NCBI RefSeq assembly: GCF_029227915.1
Contig: NC_079883.1
Coordinates: 16,990,001-17,054,000 of the forward strand
Length of the DNA: 64,000 nt
Source of the DNA: Hydractinia symbiolongicarpus
Lineage: Eukaryota; Cnidaria; Hydrozoa; Anthoathecata; Hydractiniidae
Reading direction: 5' to 3'
Numbering within the stretch: position 1 is the stretch's first letter; every line of letters begins with the position of its first letter. The notes beneath the pieces were generated by a model. That model was not told the origin of the DNA, searched no databases, and worked only from the letters and a program-made list of their open reading frames with translations. Positions 23,345-35,400 of this stretch are shown here, piece by piece. The position numbers and the translations under genes are program-made.

Positions 23345-23600
23345 ACATTCAACTTTATTGGGTCCATTTTGGCTTTACTTCAGTGAGTAGTGGGACCAAA
23401 ATTCTAATGTGGACCGTTTTCGGTCCCACTTAGAATTTAGACTTTAAAAATGCATTTCTCATCATTGACAATGCCCACAAGGCTTTCTAAGTTGGTCCCA
23501 CTTAACGTCGATTTTTCCTTTTCTTACTATGCTTCTTTTTCTCGTACTTTGCTGGTTTTTTTGGGACCGGGTGGTTTTATGAAAAAATTCCTTGTTTCGA
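23345..23600 (+). repeat. Dispersed repeat, copy 2
   Basis: Second copy of the repeat at 11407-11660 in the same orientation. Its hairpin near 23400-23441 is no longer perfect because the left arm has changed (AATGTGGACC against AAGTGGGACC). Confidence 0.75.
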
Positions 23601-24140
23601 TTATGATTGGACTGGCATGCTTTTTATGACAAAAACAGACTCTGAAGGAGCATGCAAAACGGATACTTTGATCTTTTTAATCTCAATTCTTGAAGTGAGA
23701 GCTCGTGTGCACCGAAATTGTCCCCGCTCACGAAAATAATCTTTCAGTCACTGCTTGTTTTTCCTTTTCTCCGGATTAAATTATTCACTCCAGACGACAC
23801 CCGAGGAAGCAATAATTGTACACGCTAAAACTTCTTCCACTGCTGCTTCCATGTTTACTTCGAATAGAATGAGTGAAATTTTGACGTAACAAACTTAACA
23901 AAAGAGGAATAATTTAAGCCCATACCTGAAAAAAGCATTGTAAATAAAAAGATTTTTTTAAGAAACCTTTCAGGCTCAAATAAGGAAAATTAGAAAAACA
24001 TTTCACGCTCAAATTATCGAAATTTTATGAGACTCCAGGCTCAACCAAATAGACACCTAGGACTTTTACACAAGAGCTAGGTAAAAGTACTTTTTCCGTT
24101 TTAGTTTTACTTTGAGATTTTTCGTCATTATGCACGAACC
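23601..24140. other. Non-coding DNA
   Basis: Nothing recognised. It contains repeated CAGGCTCAA words near 23970-24050. Confidence 0.4.
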
Positions 24141-24724
24141 GTGGACAGCTTTTGTCTTGTTCGAAGGGTTATAGAATTTATTTTTTTGCACTGCATCTGG
24201 GACCCTAGCCGACTTCGTTATGGATGGAACCTGAAGCAAATTTCAACAAGATGTGATTGCGGATCCAACTTCTGCATCGAACACGCCCTGTCATGCAAAA
24301 AAGGAAGTTTTGTATCGCTTAAACACAATCATCTCAGAAACGTCACATGCAACCTCCTCAACCAAATAAGCAATGATTTAACCCAATGGCCGACAGATAC
24401 GCAAGCTAAACCCTCAAAAATTCCTACCAAAGTAACAAGGTGGAGAAGAAACGTCGATACAATGATCGGGTAATGCAAATCGAGCACGGAAACTTTACAC
24501 CTCTTGTATTTTCAGGAACGGGTGGCATGGGTCGAAAGGCTTCCAAATTCTACCGTCGAGCCGCTAAAGTAATCACCGAAAAGAAGACCATGTCGTGCAC
24601 TCGCAGGAAACTCTCCTTCCCTCTAATACAGTCACTGGGTATATGTATTAGAGCTTCTTCCTCAAGATTAGAGGAAGTCATACAAGGTACTCAAACCCTG
24701 AGAAGCAATGCAAACCGGAGCTAA
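24141..24724 (+). pseudogene. 3' end of a dead retrotransposon reverse-transcriptase ORF
   Basis: Two overlapping plus frames hold typical blocks of the region downstream of reverse transcriptase in retroelement proteins common in cnidarians. Frame one has LRYGWNLK, a C-x-C-G-x4-(I)EHALSCKKG finger-like motif and LKHNHLRNVTCNLL. After about 24440 the next frame has VMQIEHGNFTPLVFS, TGGMGRKASKFYRRAA and a final RRKLSF...CIRAS block. The frame changes between them, and the usual middle part (the stretch after the HNH-like block) is shorter than I expect, so there has been both a frameshift and a deletion. No polymerase domain remains. Confidence 0.65.
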
Positions 24725-25567
24725 GAAAACAGTAAATTGGTTCCAAATATTTTCCTTTAAAAATCATACTTATTTCATTGTTTAATTTTATTATTTTTGA
24801 CGTCATGATTAAAAAAACCTCCGGTACTAATATAATCGTAACACATTTTTGTATTATTTAGGTCATATTCTTATATGCTCAATCCTGCTTCTATTTTTTT
24901 CTGCGTATGTGAGTAAAATCTAAATATCGGATATTGGCGTTTTTGATTTGAAAGTCATCCCTAACAACTGTCGTGATAAAAAGAAAACAAAGAGCCCTAA
25001 GAAATGTGCATGAAAACTACTGTTTAAATTTGTAATAAAGACGTAATATAAAAACATATTTGGTTCCAGTAATTTAATATTTTGACATGCGTTGAAGCTG
25101 AAGTTTACTATCGCTGATTGTTCCAAAATGCCGAACTAAGCGCATTTCCACCGTGAGACCCCCACAAAAAAAAACGCACACACACCCTGTCCTCTCGAAA
25201 CTCACAGAGGTGACACACTTTTAAAACCAACTGATAAATTTTCGATACGTTATAGATAATAGGGATAGGAAGGCGCCTTTTTCCTAGAAGCGGGAAAAAA
25301 AGCCCAGGGGACGACATTAGCTTCCTTACGACTGAATGGGACGATGTTTGATCAGCAACCAACAATTTCTTACCTTGCTTGCCATCACTACTCGTGCGAG
25401 ATAGATGGCCATGTGTTAAAAAAAGAGATTTGCATGTTTATATATAGTTTAACCTTTGTTTGTATATATTTAACCGTCCCCCTGACCTGGAACCAATTTT
25501 GGTCCCAGTTTGCACTTCGTAAAAGTACGGGCAGCGGGCTGTATCGTTAGTGTGCAAGTAGTATTGC
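24725..25567. other. Non-coding DNA
   Basis: No gene recognised. Short ORFs on both strands lack family features. Confidence 0.4.
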
Positions 25568-26373
25568 TGTTCTGCCCAATCTTGGAACGTGCCCCGTCTT
25601 AAGACTGGCCAGGCCAATCTTCCGACAGTGACAAATGGGTGGCCAGTCTTAAGACTGGACTGCCCAATCTATGCCCAATCTTAGAACAATTGTGGAAGAC
25701 AAACAGAACAATAAAATTTTTAGAATTTACCTCTTAATAGGAACTTTAAATTGAAACTTTTCTTGGAAAATCAAAAGCCAAAAATTTATACATACCATGT
25801 ATTTTATGTATATAAAATTGAAACTACTCAACCATTTTAGCATAGTCTATAAAGTTTTTCTTCTATAGACTATGATATTAGCTAGCTGGCTACAGCTCGC
25901 TAGCTGGCTAAACATCTCATCCAATGAAATTAACGTCTAGCTAACTAATAATATGGTTGAATACGACTTTTCTGATACTTCATAAATATAAACATTTTAT
26001 TTTTAAAATTTAGCCACTATTACAAGCTGTATATAAATGCTAAATGTATAACACATGCTCTACCAGCTACCTAGCTACGATTTTCACTCTACTGTGTCCA
26101 AAAACAGGCGGGGTCAATTCAAAATAAATAAATTCAAAGTACCCAAAATAAGATGTTTTAATGTGCCTGAGAATGTTTGTTGGGAGTCGCAAAAAACACA
26201 GCTCGTGTGGTGCATCCCTTCCTTAAAATTTAAACAGCGCCAAAGATGGGCCTAACATGGTCTTTTGCCCAATCTTGTGACGCTCTGCCCAGTCTTAAGA
26301 CTGGCCGGCCAGTCTTAAGACTGGGCAATTTTATGTCCAAAGATTGGGCAGCGTCCTAAGATTGGGCAGAACA
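25568..26373. mobile_element. MITE with 16-bp perfect terminal inverted repeats and TTGC target duplication
   Basis: It starts TGTTCTGCCCAATCTT (25568-25583) and ends with the exact reverse complement (26358-26373). TTGC directly flanks both ends (25564-25567 and 26374-26377). Inside each end the words GCCCAATCTT and AGTCTTAAGACTGG recur, the latter palindromic. The 806-bp element has no transposase. It ends 18 bases before the putative ATG of the SET-domain gene. Confidence 0.85.
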
Positions 26374-26391
26374 TTGCGACCAGCGATAAGT

Positions 26392-26488
26392 ATGACAAGA
26401 AGAAGAAGACAAAAAATAGAAGATTTGTATTGTGGATTGGGAAAAGATCCAGATGATTTGGTCATTAAGTATATCAATCCATTCATTG
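26392..26488 (+). CDS. SET gene exon 1 (putative start)
   Basis: ATG at 26392, ending phase 1 with donor G|GTAAGG at 26488/26489. The single leftover G completes a Gly codon with GT at the start of the exon at 34614. The ATG lies 19 bp downstream of the MITE end, so the 5' leader and promoter must lie in or before the MITE unless an upstream untranslated exon exists. Confidence 0.65.
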
Positions 26489-29400
26489 GTAAGGAAATAG
26501 TTTGTGTTTTGTTAGTATATACTTCGTCAATCAATGCAGCATCCAGATTTGAATAATATATAATATGTTATTTTTAACAACGTTAGCTAGGGCAGGGGCC
26601 ACATTTGAGATGGATAATTCTGAAGTATTTATTTAAGCCTTTTTTAAACCACAGATCCATTTGAGGATTCGTATGCTTCCCAGATCTGCCACATTTGACG
26701 ATAAACATTGCAATCGTTAGGCATCCCACAATTTTCCCCAAGCATGGCCTGACAGTTTGGGAATAAGGTATATATACAGATCGGGAAACAATATATAGAA
26801 TCACAGTCTCTATATTAAATTGCGCGCGCATCTAAGTGATTATGTAACGCCCGATGCGCACTATGATTGAGGGTATTTCTGAATACGGAAGATTTTCCTT
26901 TTTCTCCAAGCAGCCTTAGATTTTTGCATTTTTATTTTTTAACCAGTTAGGGTTAGGGTTGATAAGTTATACTTGCTGGGTTCTAGAATTTAGCCATTTT
27001 CGGATAACAGATTTGGACCGAATAATACAAATTTTTTTAGCAAAATGATGTGATCAAAGGAGGCGGAAACTGAGCTTGTAATTATATTTTTAGGCTACAT
27101 TTTTATATCCCACGCTTAAATAGGGTTAATACCCTGCATAATACACTGCCGTATTATTTTTTAGAATAGAACTTTCCAGCAGTTGAAATAAAAACACAGG
27201 ATACAACCTATCATAAACCATGTCACACCAAAAAGAGTCACCCAACAGATTCTAATTAGCGGAATAAGTTTTCCTAAAAGTGCCGAAATTGAATTAAAAC
27301 TTTGATTCAAATAAAAACCTCAATATAAGCCTCAGCGTATTATAATGCTTAAAATTTTTAACAAGCAAAATAATTTTGTTTATCATCATCATCATCATCA
27401 TCATCATTCTCGGCTTAACGTCCGTTTTCCATGCTGGCATGGGTTCTTCCAATCAATAGGTTTATCACCAAGCCATAATTAAATATTATGGTTATTATAG
27501 ACTGTTGTTGCGTCAACACTCAAAAGTACAGCTAACCCAGCTAAATTTAAAAAGATAATAAAAAACATTGTGCAGTTTGTTCATGTTAGAAACACAAGTC
27601 TGTCTTCATTATGATAAATCAGCCAACAAATAAATAAGAAAAGTTTAAAAAACACATGTTAAAATTTTATTTATAAAGTAGCACGAAGCTTTTCGTAACT
27701 GAGTTACATTTTCAAGTGATCACTTGAAAATGTAACTCAGTTACGAAAAGCTTCGTGCTACTTTATAAATAAAATTTTAACATGTGTTTTTAAAACTTTT
27801 CTTATTTACAAGTCTGTCTGCTGCATTCAATTTCTAGCTATTAGGTAGTTAGATACACAAAGCTAGTTAGCTGGTAGGTGAAGATAACACAAAAAGAAAG
27901 TTCGCTAAAGTAAAATGTATATATATTTATACTAAACTAAACAGAAACGCTAGCTATAGGTAGCTACTTCGATCATGTCATGATGTACGTTTGTAGCCAA
28001 AATCTTAAAATTGTATGATTTATACATGGCTAAAAAACGTTATAAAATATTATTCTTTACATGTGAAAACATAAAATTGTTAATTCCAATATAAAGCGTA
28101 TTAAGGTGACTCCAACTTAATTAGTTGTTGCAAGGGAACAACAACTAATTAAGTTGATTTTTCACAGGAACTCAACTTTTAAAAAGGGAAGGAAAAAACA
28201 AGTGTTTACTTATCTTCAGTACGTACCTGTTACAAACTCATCTTCAGTACCCGTTACAAATAATGAAAAACAAAACAACAACCGCTTTGTATATAAAACA
28301 CTGCTTTGTAAAAATATAACAACCTGGGCCACTGCAGAGTCAGGGAAATTATCATCTTGGAGTTGACATCACAAGCCCTCCCGCGATGGCATGAAGCTTC
28401 TTCTCCAGCTAATATTAACTTTAACGACGAATATCTTGCGAGCAAGTCAAAATAAGTATAAAAGATTTTCTTTACTTTTTTTAAAGTGGGAAGTAAGCTT
28501 TAAGTAATACCCTATCATTAACTAATATCTATATAATCATACGCCAGTTCTGTCTGTCTGTGACTTTTGCAAAGACGATATTTTTTACCACTCAATGGGG
28601 GAGTTTTTCCAGTTTTTTTGTCAATATCTTTTAACGTCAATATCTTATATATTAAATTAATGAAGCCATTACAGTGCACTTAAAACTTTGAGGCCAAATA
28701 ACTGGGAAACAAGGTGGTGACGTCACCGCGTGGGTAACTACGGACCACCTAGAACCAATTTGGGTAATTTTCCCAAACCTGGGTCCCCTAATTTGTTTCG
28801 AATGGACGGGTTGATGACGTCATCACAAAACAAAAAAACACTAATATCTCTGCAACAGTTTTTCAAAAGTACATCTCCTATACATTTAAGTGGATTTTTC
28901 CACGGGCTTTATGGACTAGTATCTATATACTAATCAAAGCTTTAAGCTACACAAAAGTTTGCAACGAAAATCTTCACCCCTGAAATTCTTTACATAATTT
29001 TTGCAGCATCTGACTCCCCCCCTTCCTTAGCAGACCAAACTCTGCTAAGTGTGCATGAAAAATTTTTCCAAGCCCCTTTATAGGGTTCCAATGCATAACT
29101 TTATAATTGTGAAGTGAGCTTCTTAACCACTCAGCAACATGTTCTTCAAAGGTTTAAAGCTCTCCTCCCAACTCAAAATAACAGAAGCACGTATAAAATA
29201 CCATGAAATTTGTCCAGGAAACTTTATATCTTTTAAAAATCTCTATTGGTTCTCAAGATATTGAATGTCATTTTTGTTGATTTAAACTGTAATACTAATA
29301 GAGAATATGAATGTAATTTTCAATTTTTCAAAGCCTATGTGCAGTTATATTACACTGTTGTTACTGGAAGATATCCTTGCAATAGCTGGTGTCCCTCTGA

Positions 29401-32400
29401 AACTATTAATCCTTTTGCGATCCAATTCATCCATGACTAATTTCTCGCAATTTGTATTTTTGCATTGCAGCATTAGCACACTTTTTAAAAGGTTATTATT
29501 CCTCGTATTTCTTGCATATTGCAGTGAGGAAAAGCATAAAATATATATCTTATTCGCTTGGTTTATTTCATAAATTAGTGAAGTTTCTAATAGCTGCAGT
29601 ACAGTCTGAATGTAACCTTCTGCATACTCTAGCGATTTTCCTGCAAGTCGGAAGCCCTTTAATCTTTTGTTTATCGTAATTACTTTAATGATCTTTTCGA
29701 GTGCTATGCTATTTTCGAGTGCTATTTCCTTTTGAAAATTTTATTGCGATCTTTTTTCTTAACCTACAGAAATCCCTCATATTTTCTCAGGTAAAAAACG
29801 GCATTATTGACCATCAACACTCAGGGCCTAATAAAAACCTGACCCCTGGGTCAAATTGTGTTACATTTTCATCCTTTTTTGTCATAGTAAGTTCAGAAAA
29901 TATGTACATACATCACTTGACCAAAAAATGCAGGATTGAAAAAAAAAATTTCTTTTTTTTAATTTTTGAAAGAAAATAATTATACCTTTGAAAGCATATT
30001 TCAATATAATACAACTGCATATGACTAGTCTATATATTAGGGACATTCTCTGAAAATTTGATGGCAATAGCTAAAGCTGTTCCGCACATATCAAAGATTT
30101 TGAGCGATTCCATGGAAACGGTCAGATTAACTGTAACGAAAAGAAAGCGTGATAAGAATAAAAAATTTAACTCAAAGCTAATAGTATTAATGTTTCTATA
30201 ATCTTATAGCTACATGTTAGATGTCTAGAACAATTTTAGACAGTTGGCAATTTCCTTTTAGAATTTTTGACTGATTCTTTAGGTCAGAAGTCTGGTTTCC
30301 ATAAAACATGTTATGAAATAATTAAAAAGTAAAAACTAAGTGTAAAAAAGGAAATGAAATACAGGATGATATGATATATAAATATCTTTCCACAACAAAG
30401 TTACTCCTTCGAGTAGTCCAACACAGTATGATACAGTTCAAAACACTTGTCTGGATGAAGCCCAGGTTGGACGGGCAACAGCAACAAATAAAGTTTCAGA
30501 AGATTCATAACAAGTTCCAATTTCTGGGAGAACGACATCTCCTGCATCACTATCAGAGCCATGGTGGCAGAGAACGTCAGGGATTGTGTGTTCTATTTCA
30601 TAGTCCAAGTCACTGACTGGGTCCTAGTCACTGGTTCCCTCTCCTAAATCAATGTCTACATCGCTATCTGGATCATCGTTATCCAAAACAAAGTTTAAAA
30701 TGTCATCCATGTTTGTGAAATTTTTCTTTGGGCGTTTTTTGTCAGATGTTTTCTAGCAATTTTCAAAATACAATAGCCCCAGTAAAATTATTCATAATTT
30801 GATGCGGTTTTCAGTTCCCGTTCAACAAATTTGTCTATTTTCCATTGCCGTAAAGAACACGCTATTTTACCGCCCGTAAAATGGCATAATTTAAAGGACC
30901 TGCTCTGCAGACCTCAGGAAATTAAAGGGGTTTTTTAGGACCCGCTCTGCAGGCCCATAGGAGAGAAAGGGTTAACAAAACTTTAGGAATAACTTTAGTA
31001 GCAGTATCTACAACGGAGGAGGGTGTTACAACAAGCAAATTGTGTGTATTTTGACATCACACGCACAGATAATTAATAATTTTTTGTTGCGAAAAAAATA
31101 AATAATTAGCCTTCCTTAAAAAAGAATAAATTTGTTTTCTTGTTTTGAATTGGGAAAATAAGTAGTTATGCAGCAAGAAGTGCTGTTTTAAAAATTTTGG
31201 GGCAAGAATTATATTTTGCTGTTTTATAAGTTATACAGAATATGGTGTTGTTTCGAAAGTTATACAACAGGTTAAGGTTGGCAGGCTAAGATTGTTTTGT
31301 TTCGAAATTTATACAGCAAGTTATTCTCCTTTCACTTTAAAAAAAACTAAAAAATATTTAATTAAAATTTGGTTATTGCTTTTTTGTGCAGTCTTATAAT
31401 TTCCCTCATGTGCAAATTTTTTTAAAGAAATATAATATAGGCAAAAATTATCTATATCTTAACGGAGGAGGGTGTTATGACAAACATATATTCTGCTATG
31501 TATTTTTTCTATATTTTTTTTCTATAAAGCGGACTATTTAAGCGATAGTCAGCAGTATTATATTTTAGCTAGCAAACGTATTTCACCATTAGCTATATAA
31601 TATATGATATATTATGATAATCATTTCAGAGGAGGGTGTTACAACAAACATATTTTGCGAAGTATTTTTTTATTTATAGGTGAATATTTATCATAGCACA
31701 TCCGTATTTCATTCTCAACAGAGAATGCTTCACCCCGATCAGACCTCTGATCATGACGGGCGAGTATAATGTGTGTCATATTGAAGAAGAACTACTTTGT
31801 TCGTCACTAACATACTGCCTGGCAGTGAGCGGGATTTAATCCGTGGTCCCCAGAACTGGGAGCCACAGACAAACCCACTACACTACGTGCAGCAATATGT
31901 TAGTGACGAACTCAGATGGTTTATCCGGATGGTGTTTATATATAGGTGAATATTTATCATAGCACATCCGTATTTCATTCTCAACAGAGAATGCTTCACT
32001 CTGATGCGTGTAAGTCATATTGAAGAAGAACTACTTTGTTCGTTTTATTTTGTTCGTATTATTTGTATTTGTTATTATTATTTTTCCTATAAAGCGGACT
32101 ATTTAAGCGATAGTTCAGGTGCATTACATTTTAGCTAGCAAATGTATTTCACCATTATATAATATATGATATATTATAATAATGATAACGATGGATGGAG
32201 TTACGATAACGCACATCTTGTTTTTTTCAGATCAGCGTCACGATTACTTGCACAAGTTACAGTGTGACATAAATAGATTATTTTAAAGCAACGTATATAA
32301 TAAATATATTTAATTCGTGTTCTGAAAATATAAGATAATTAAATCTTCTTCAAGATAAAATTGAGATATTACAGTAAATTTTATTTTTATATTTTTAATT

Positions 32401-35400
32401 GCCTTTGTTTACAAATTCTATAGACTTCGCGCCAACAGTATTCTCAACATCGTCACATGCAGATTATTGTTATTTATACAATAAGTTTCCCTAATCTTTT
32501 CAATTTCTCGCAGTGTAATTATTTTCTCTTAAAGACAATGGTCTATTATGAAAGTAATTATTTATGCGAGTTGCGCGTACACGGAAGGTTACATTCAGAC
32601 TGTACTGTAGCTGATAAACATCGATTTTTTATAAAGCAACAAACAGAAAAGCTTATATGTATATGTATTTCATCAGGTACAAAGCTTTTTATGTTTTAAC
32701 CATAATTTCTGATGACTATCAGTGAAATTATTATTTTGAAAAAAAAAAGGCAAACTTTTTTTAGTTTGGTAGACATGTTTCGTCTTGAACATCAAGACAT
32801 CTTCAGTTAATTTAAAATATATACAAGTCTGTTTTATATAAGCTTTTATTACAATAAAATAGCATTAAAATGTTACTATGGCAACAATTAAAATAATGAC
32901 AGTATAGAAAAACTAAGTATCCCAAGGGTAAAACAAAATGTCTAAGTGAATAAAATAATTTAAATAAATTAAGTAAAAAGTGTGAATAACAAAGACTTAG
33001 GAAGTGGCCTGAATACATTATTCTGACTGATATCAAATTATACTTACCTGTTTACACACAAATTGTAGTAACCAGGCTCCTAACCTGTTTGTTGAGGACT
33101 GTTTTCTCCCATCTGATGTGTAAAGCTTCTTTCAGACGCAAACCATATTTAGATGAAGCGGAATCTAAAATGGAAAAACAGTTTTCATCACATGCTTTTT
33201 TACACTCATCTGCAGTCATTAAATGTTTGTAGATAGGTGACTGTTTATCACGGCCTAAATGCTCCTTCGTCCTTGTTGCCAGGTGTCTTGAAGTTTCACC
33301 CACATAACTAACATTACAGTTAGCACATGTACAAATGTATAGACAACAAAGGATTTCAGAGCATTACTTATTTTATCCTTAACAGAGAACATGGATGCCA
33401 GTTTGCAAGTGGTAAAACACAATTTAATGGATATATTATCTTTACAATACGTTTTTACAAGACTATTAAGTTTAACTTGTGTGCATTTGGAAAAGGTCTC
33501 TATAAAGGGTAATTTAAAGAAACCACATTTACCATTGTTTTTATGTTTTGTCACAAAGGTGGGTCAAATTAAAAATGGGTCAACCAAATAATGAAAATTA
33601 AAAAGTCAAATATCAAAAAGTTGCTTAGATTTTCTTTGACCTGAATGGTTGTTTCTTCCATTTTCATGTCAAAGACTGCAATGATCAGACCTGTTTACCG
33701 GAGATTCTCATAAGGAATTCAGTTAAAAATGTTACTTTGTCATGGAAGGACAAATAAAATAAAATACTTTTTCCATTTGCCTAATATGAAATTTTTGAAG
33801 ATTACCTGACTATGACCATTATGAATAAAACTATGATAATACTAACACAAGGGCAGCTTTTAAAAAAGCTTTTCTTAATTTATAAGCTACTGGATCAGTG
33901 AGTAATTCCAAAGTGTTTTTAATTTATCAGGATCAGTATTTCTCAGGAATTCAAGTGTAAACCTCAACGTTTCCAAAACAGTATAACACAACATTCTAGT
34001 ACCCAATATTAGTACAGAACACGAAACCACAAAACATCCTTGGTGAAAAATAAAGGATTTGAAAAGCTACATTCGTTTCAACATGAAAAATTACCTAAAT
34101 AACCTAGTAATTTTGAGATATAACTTAAAATATGCTCTGATGTCCTTCTGTGACAGAATAAATAATTTTTAATTTGACCCAGGCCTTACTTTCCCAAAGG
34201 GCTACATTTGTGCAAAATATATTTTGTCAATTAAATCTCACATTATTTTCTTCTTAAATCTTTTTAAATCGATTTTATTTACTTTTACAAAAAAGCATGT
34301 ACTTATGTGTATACCACAAGAAATGTATTAAAATATGTTTTCCAAAGGCATTTTTGATTTATTATTCAACAAGCATGTGGCTGTTTTTCAAAAAGGACCC
34401 TTTCGGAAATGTTTAAAAAAATTCAGAAACATGCACAAAGCTTGAAGCATAGGTTAAAAATCTTCTTTTTCTGCAAACCTCTTCATTTTAAAAAATGTTT
34501 TATTTTATTTTATTTAATAGCCAATATCTCCCTGTTGGAATGCTGAGCGACTTCTTGTTCCAATACAATTCCACATATTTCACTTTCTTATAACTATTAA
34601 AAATTTTGTTTAGGTTCTGGTGTATTTACTACAAAAGATCTGCATAAAGGTGATTTCATTCTGGAATATGCAGGTATAAAATATCTGAATCCACTTACTG
34701 TAGAAGAGCCTGACATTCCTCACTGGAAGCCTGTGTATATTCCTTTGTTTTTCTTGCAGGGGAAAGAATATCCAATGATGAGGCTGATAAAAGGGAAGCA
34801 GAGTATGCTAAAAACGGAACTGGGTGTTACATTTATTTCAATATAATAAGTTCCAACAATACAACATTCTGGTGAGTCTGCTTTGTTTTATTTTGTTGCT
34901 GGGAATATTGAGACACGAGGAAAGTGTTGTCGACTATTAGGAAACTGGGAGTACATTTTCTTGACTTCTACTGACACAAATTTTCTCACATTTTCAGAAA
35001 CATTAGTGTTTCAACAAATATTTTTCATGAAGGGTGGTATTATATGGTTGTAATGGAAAATAAAATTATGTACAATAATTTAATTGATTGAAATAATAAG
35101 TTATTATTCACATCATATAATATATGATATGTATCATAATCATAACGAAGGAGGGAGTTACCACAATAACGTGCATCTTGATTTTTTTCCTTAGTCTTTT
35201 CAGATTGGTATCACAATTACTTACACAAGTTACAGTTTTACAAAAATAGATTGTTTTAAAGCAATGTATGTAATAAACAATGTATTTTAATTGTGTTCTT
35301 AAAATATAAATTATATTTGTTCAAAATAAAAATGAAGATGTACAGTAAATTTTATTTTATATTTTTAATTGCTGTTGTTCACAAATTCTATAGACTTGGC

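Noticed and set aside
26947-26960. Interstitial telomere-like TTAGGGTTAGGG
   Set aside because: Only about two repeats; expected by chance.
30015-30045. GACTAGTCTATATATTAG as another Helitron junction
   Set aside because: The CTAG|TC word is present but neither the upstream hairpin nor the downstream family start (ACGCC...GTCTGTCTGTGA) is there.
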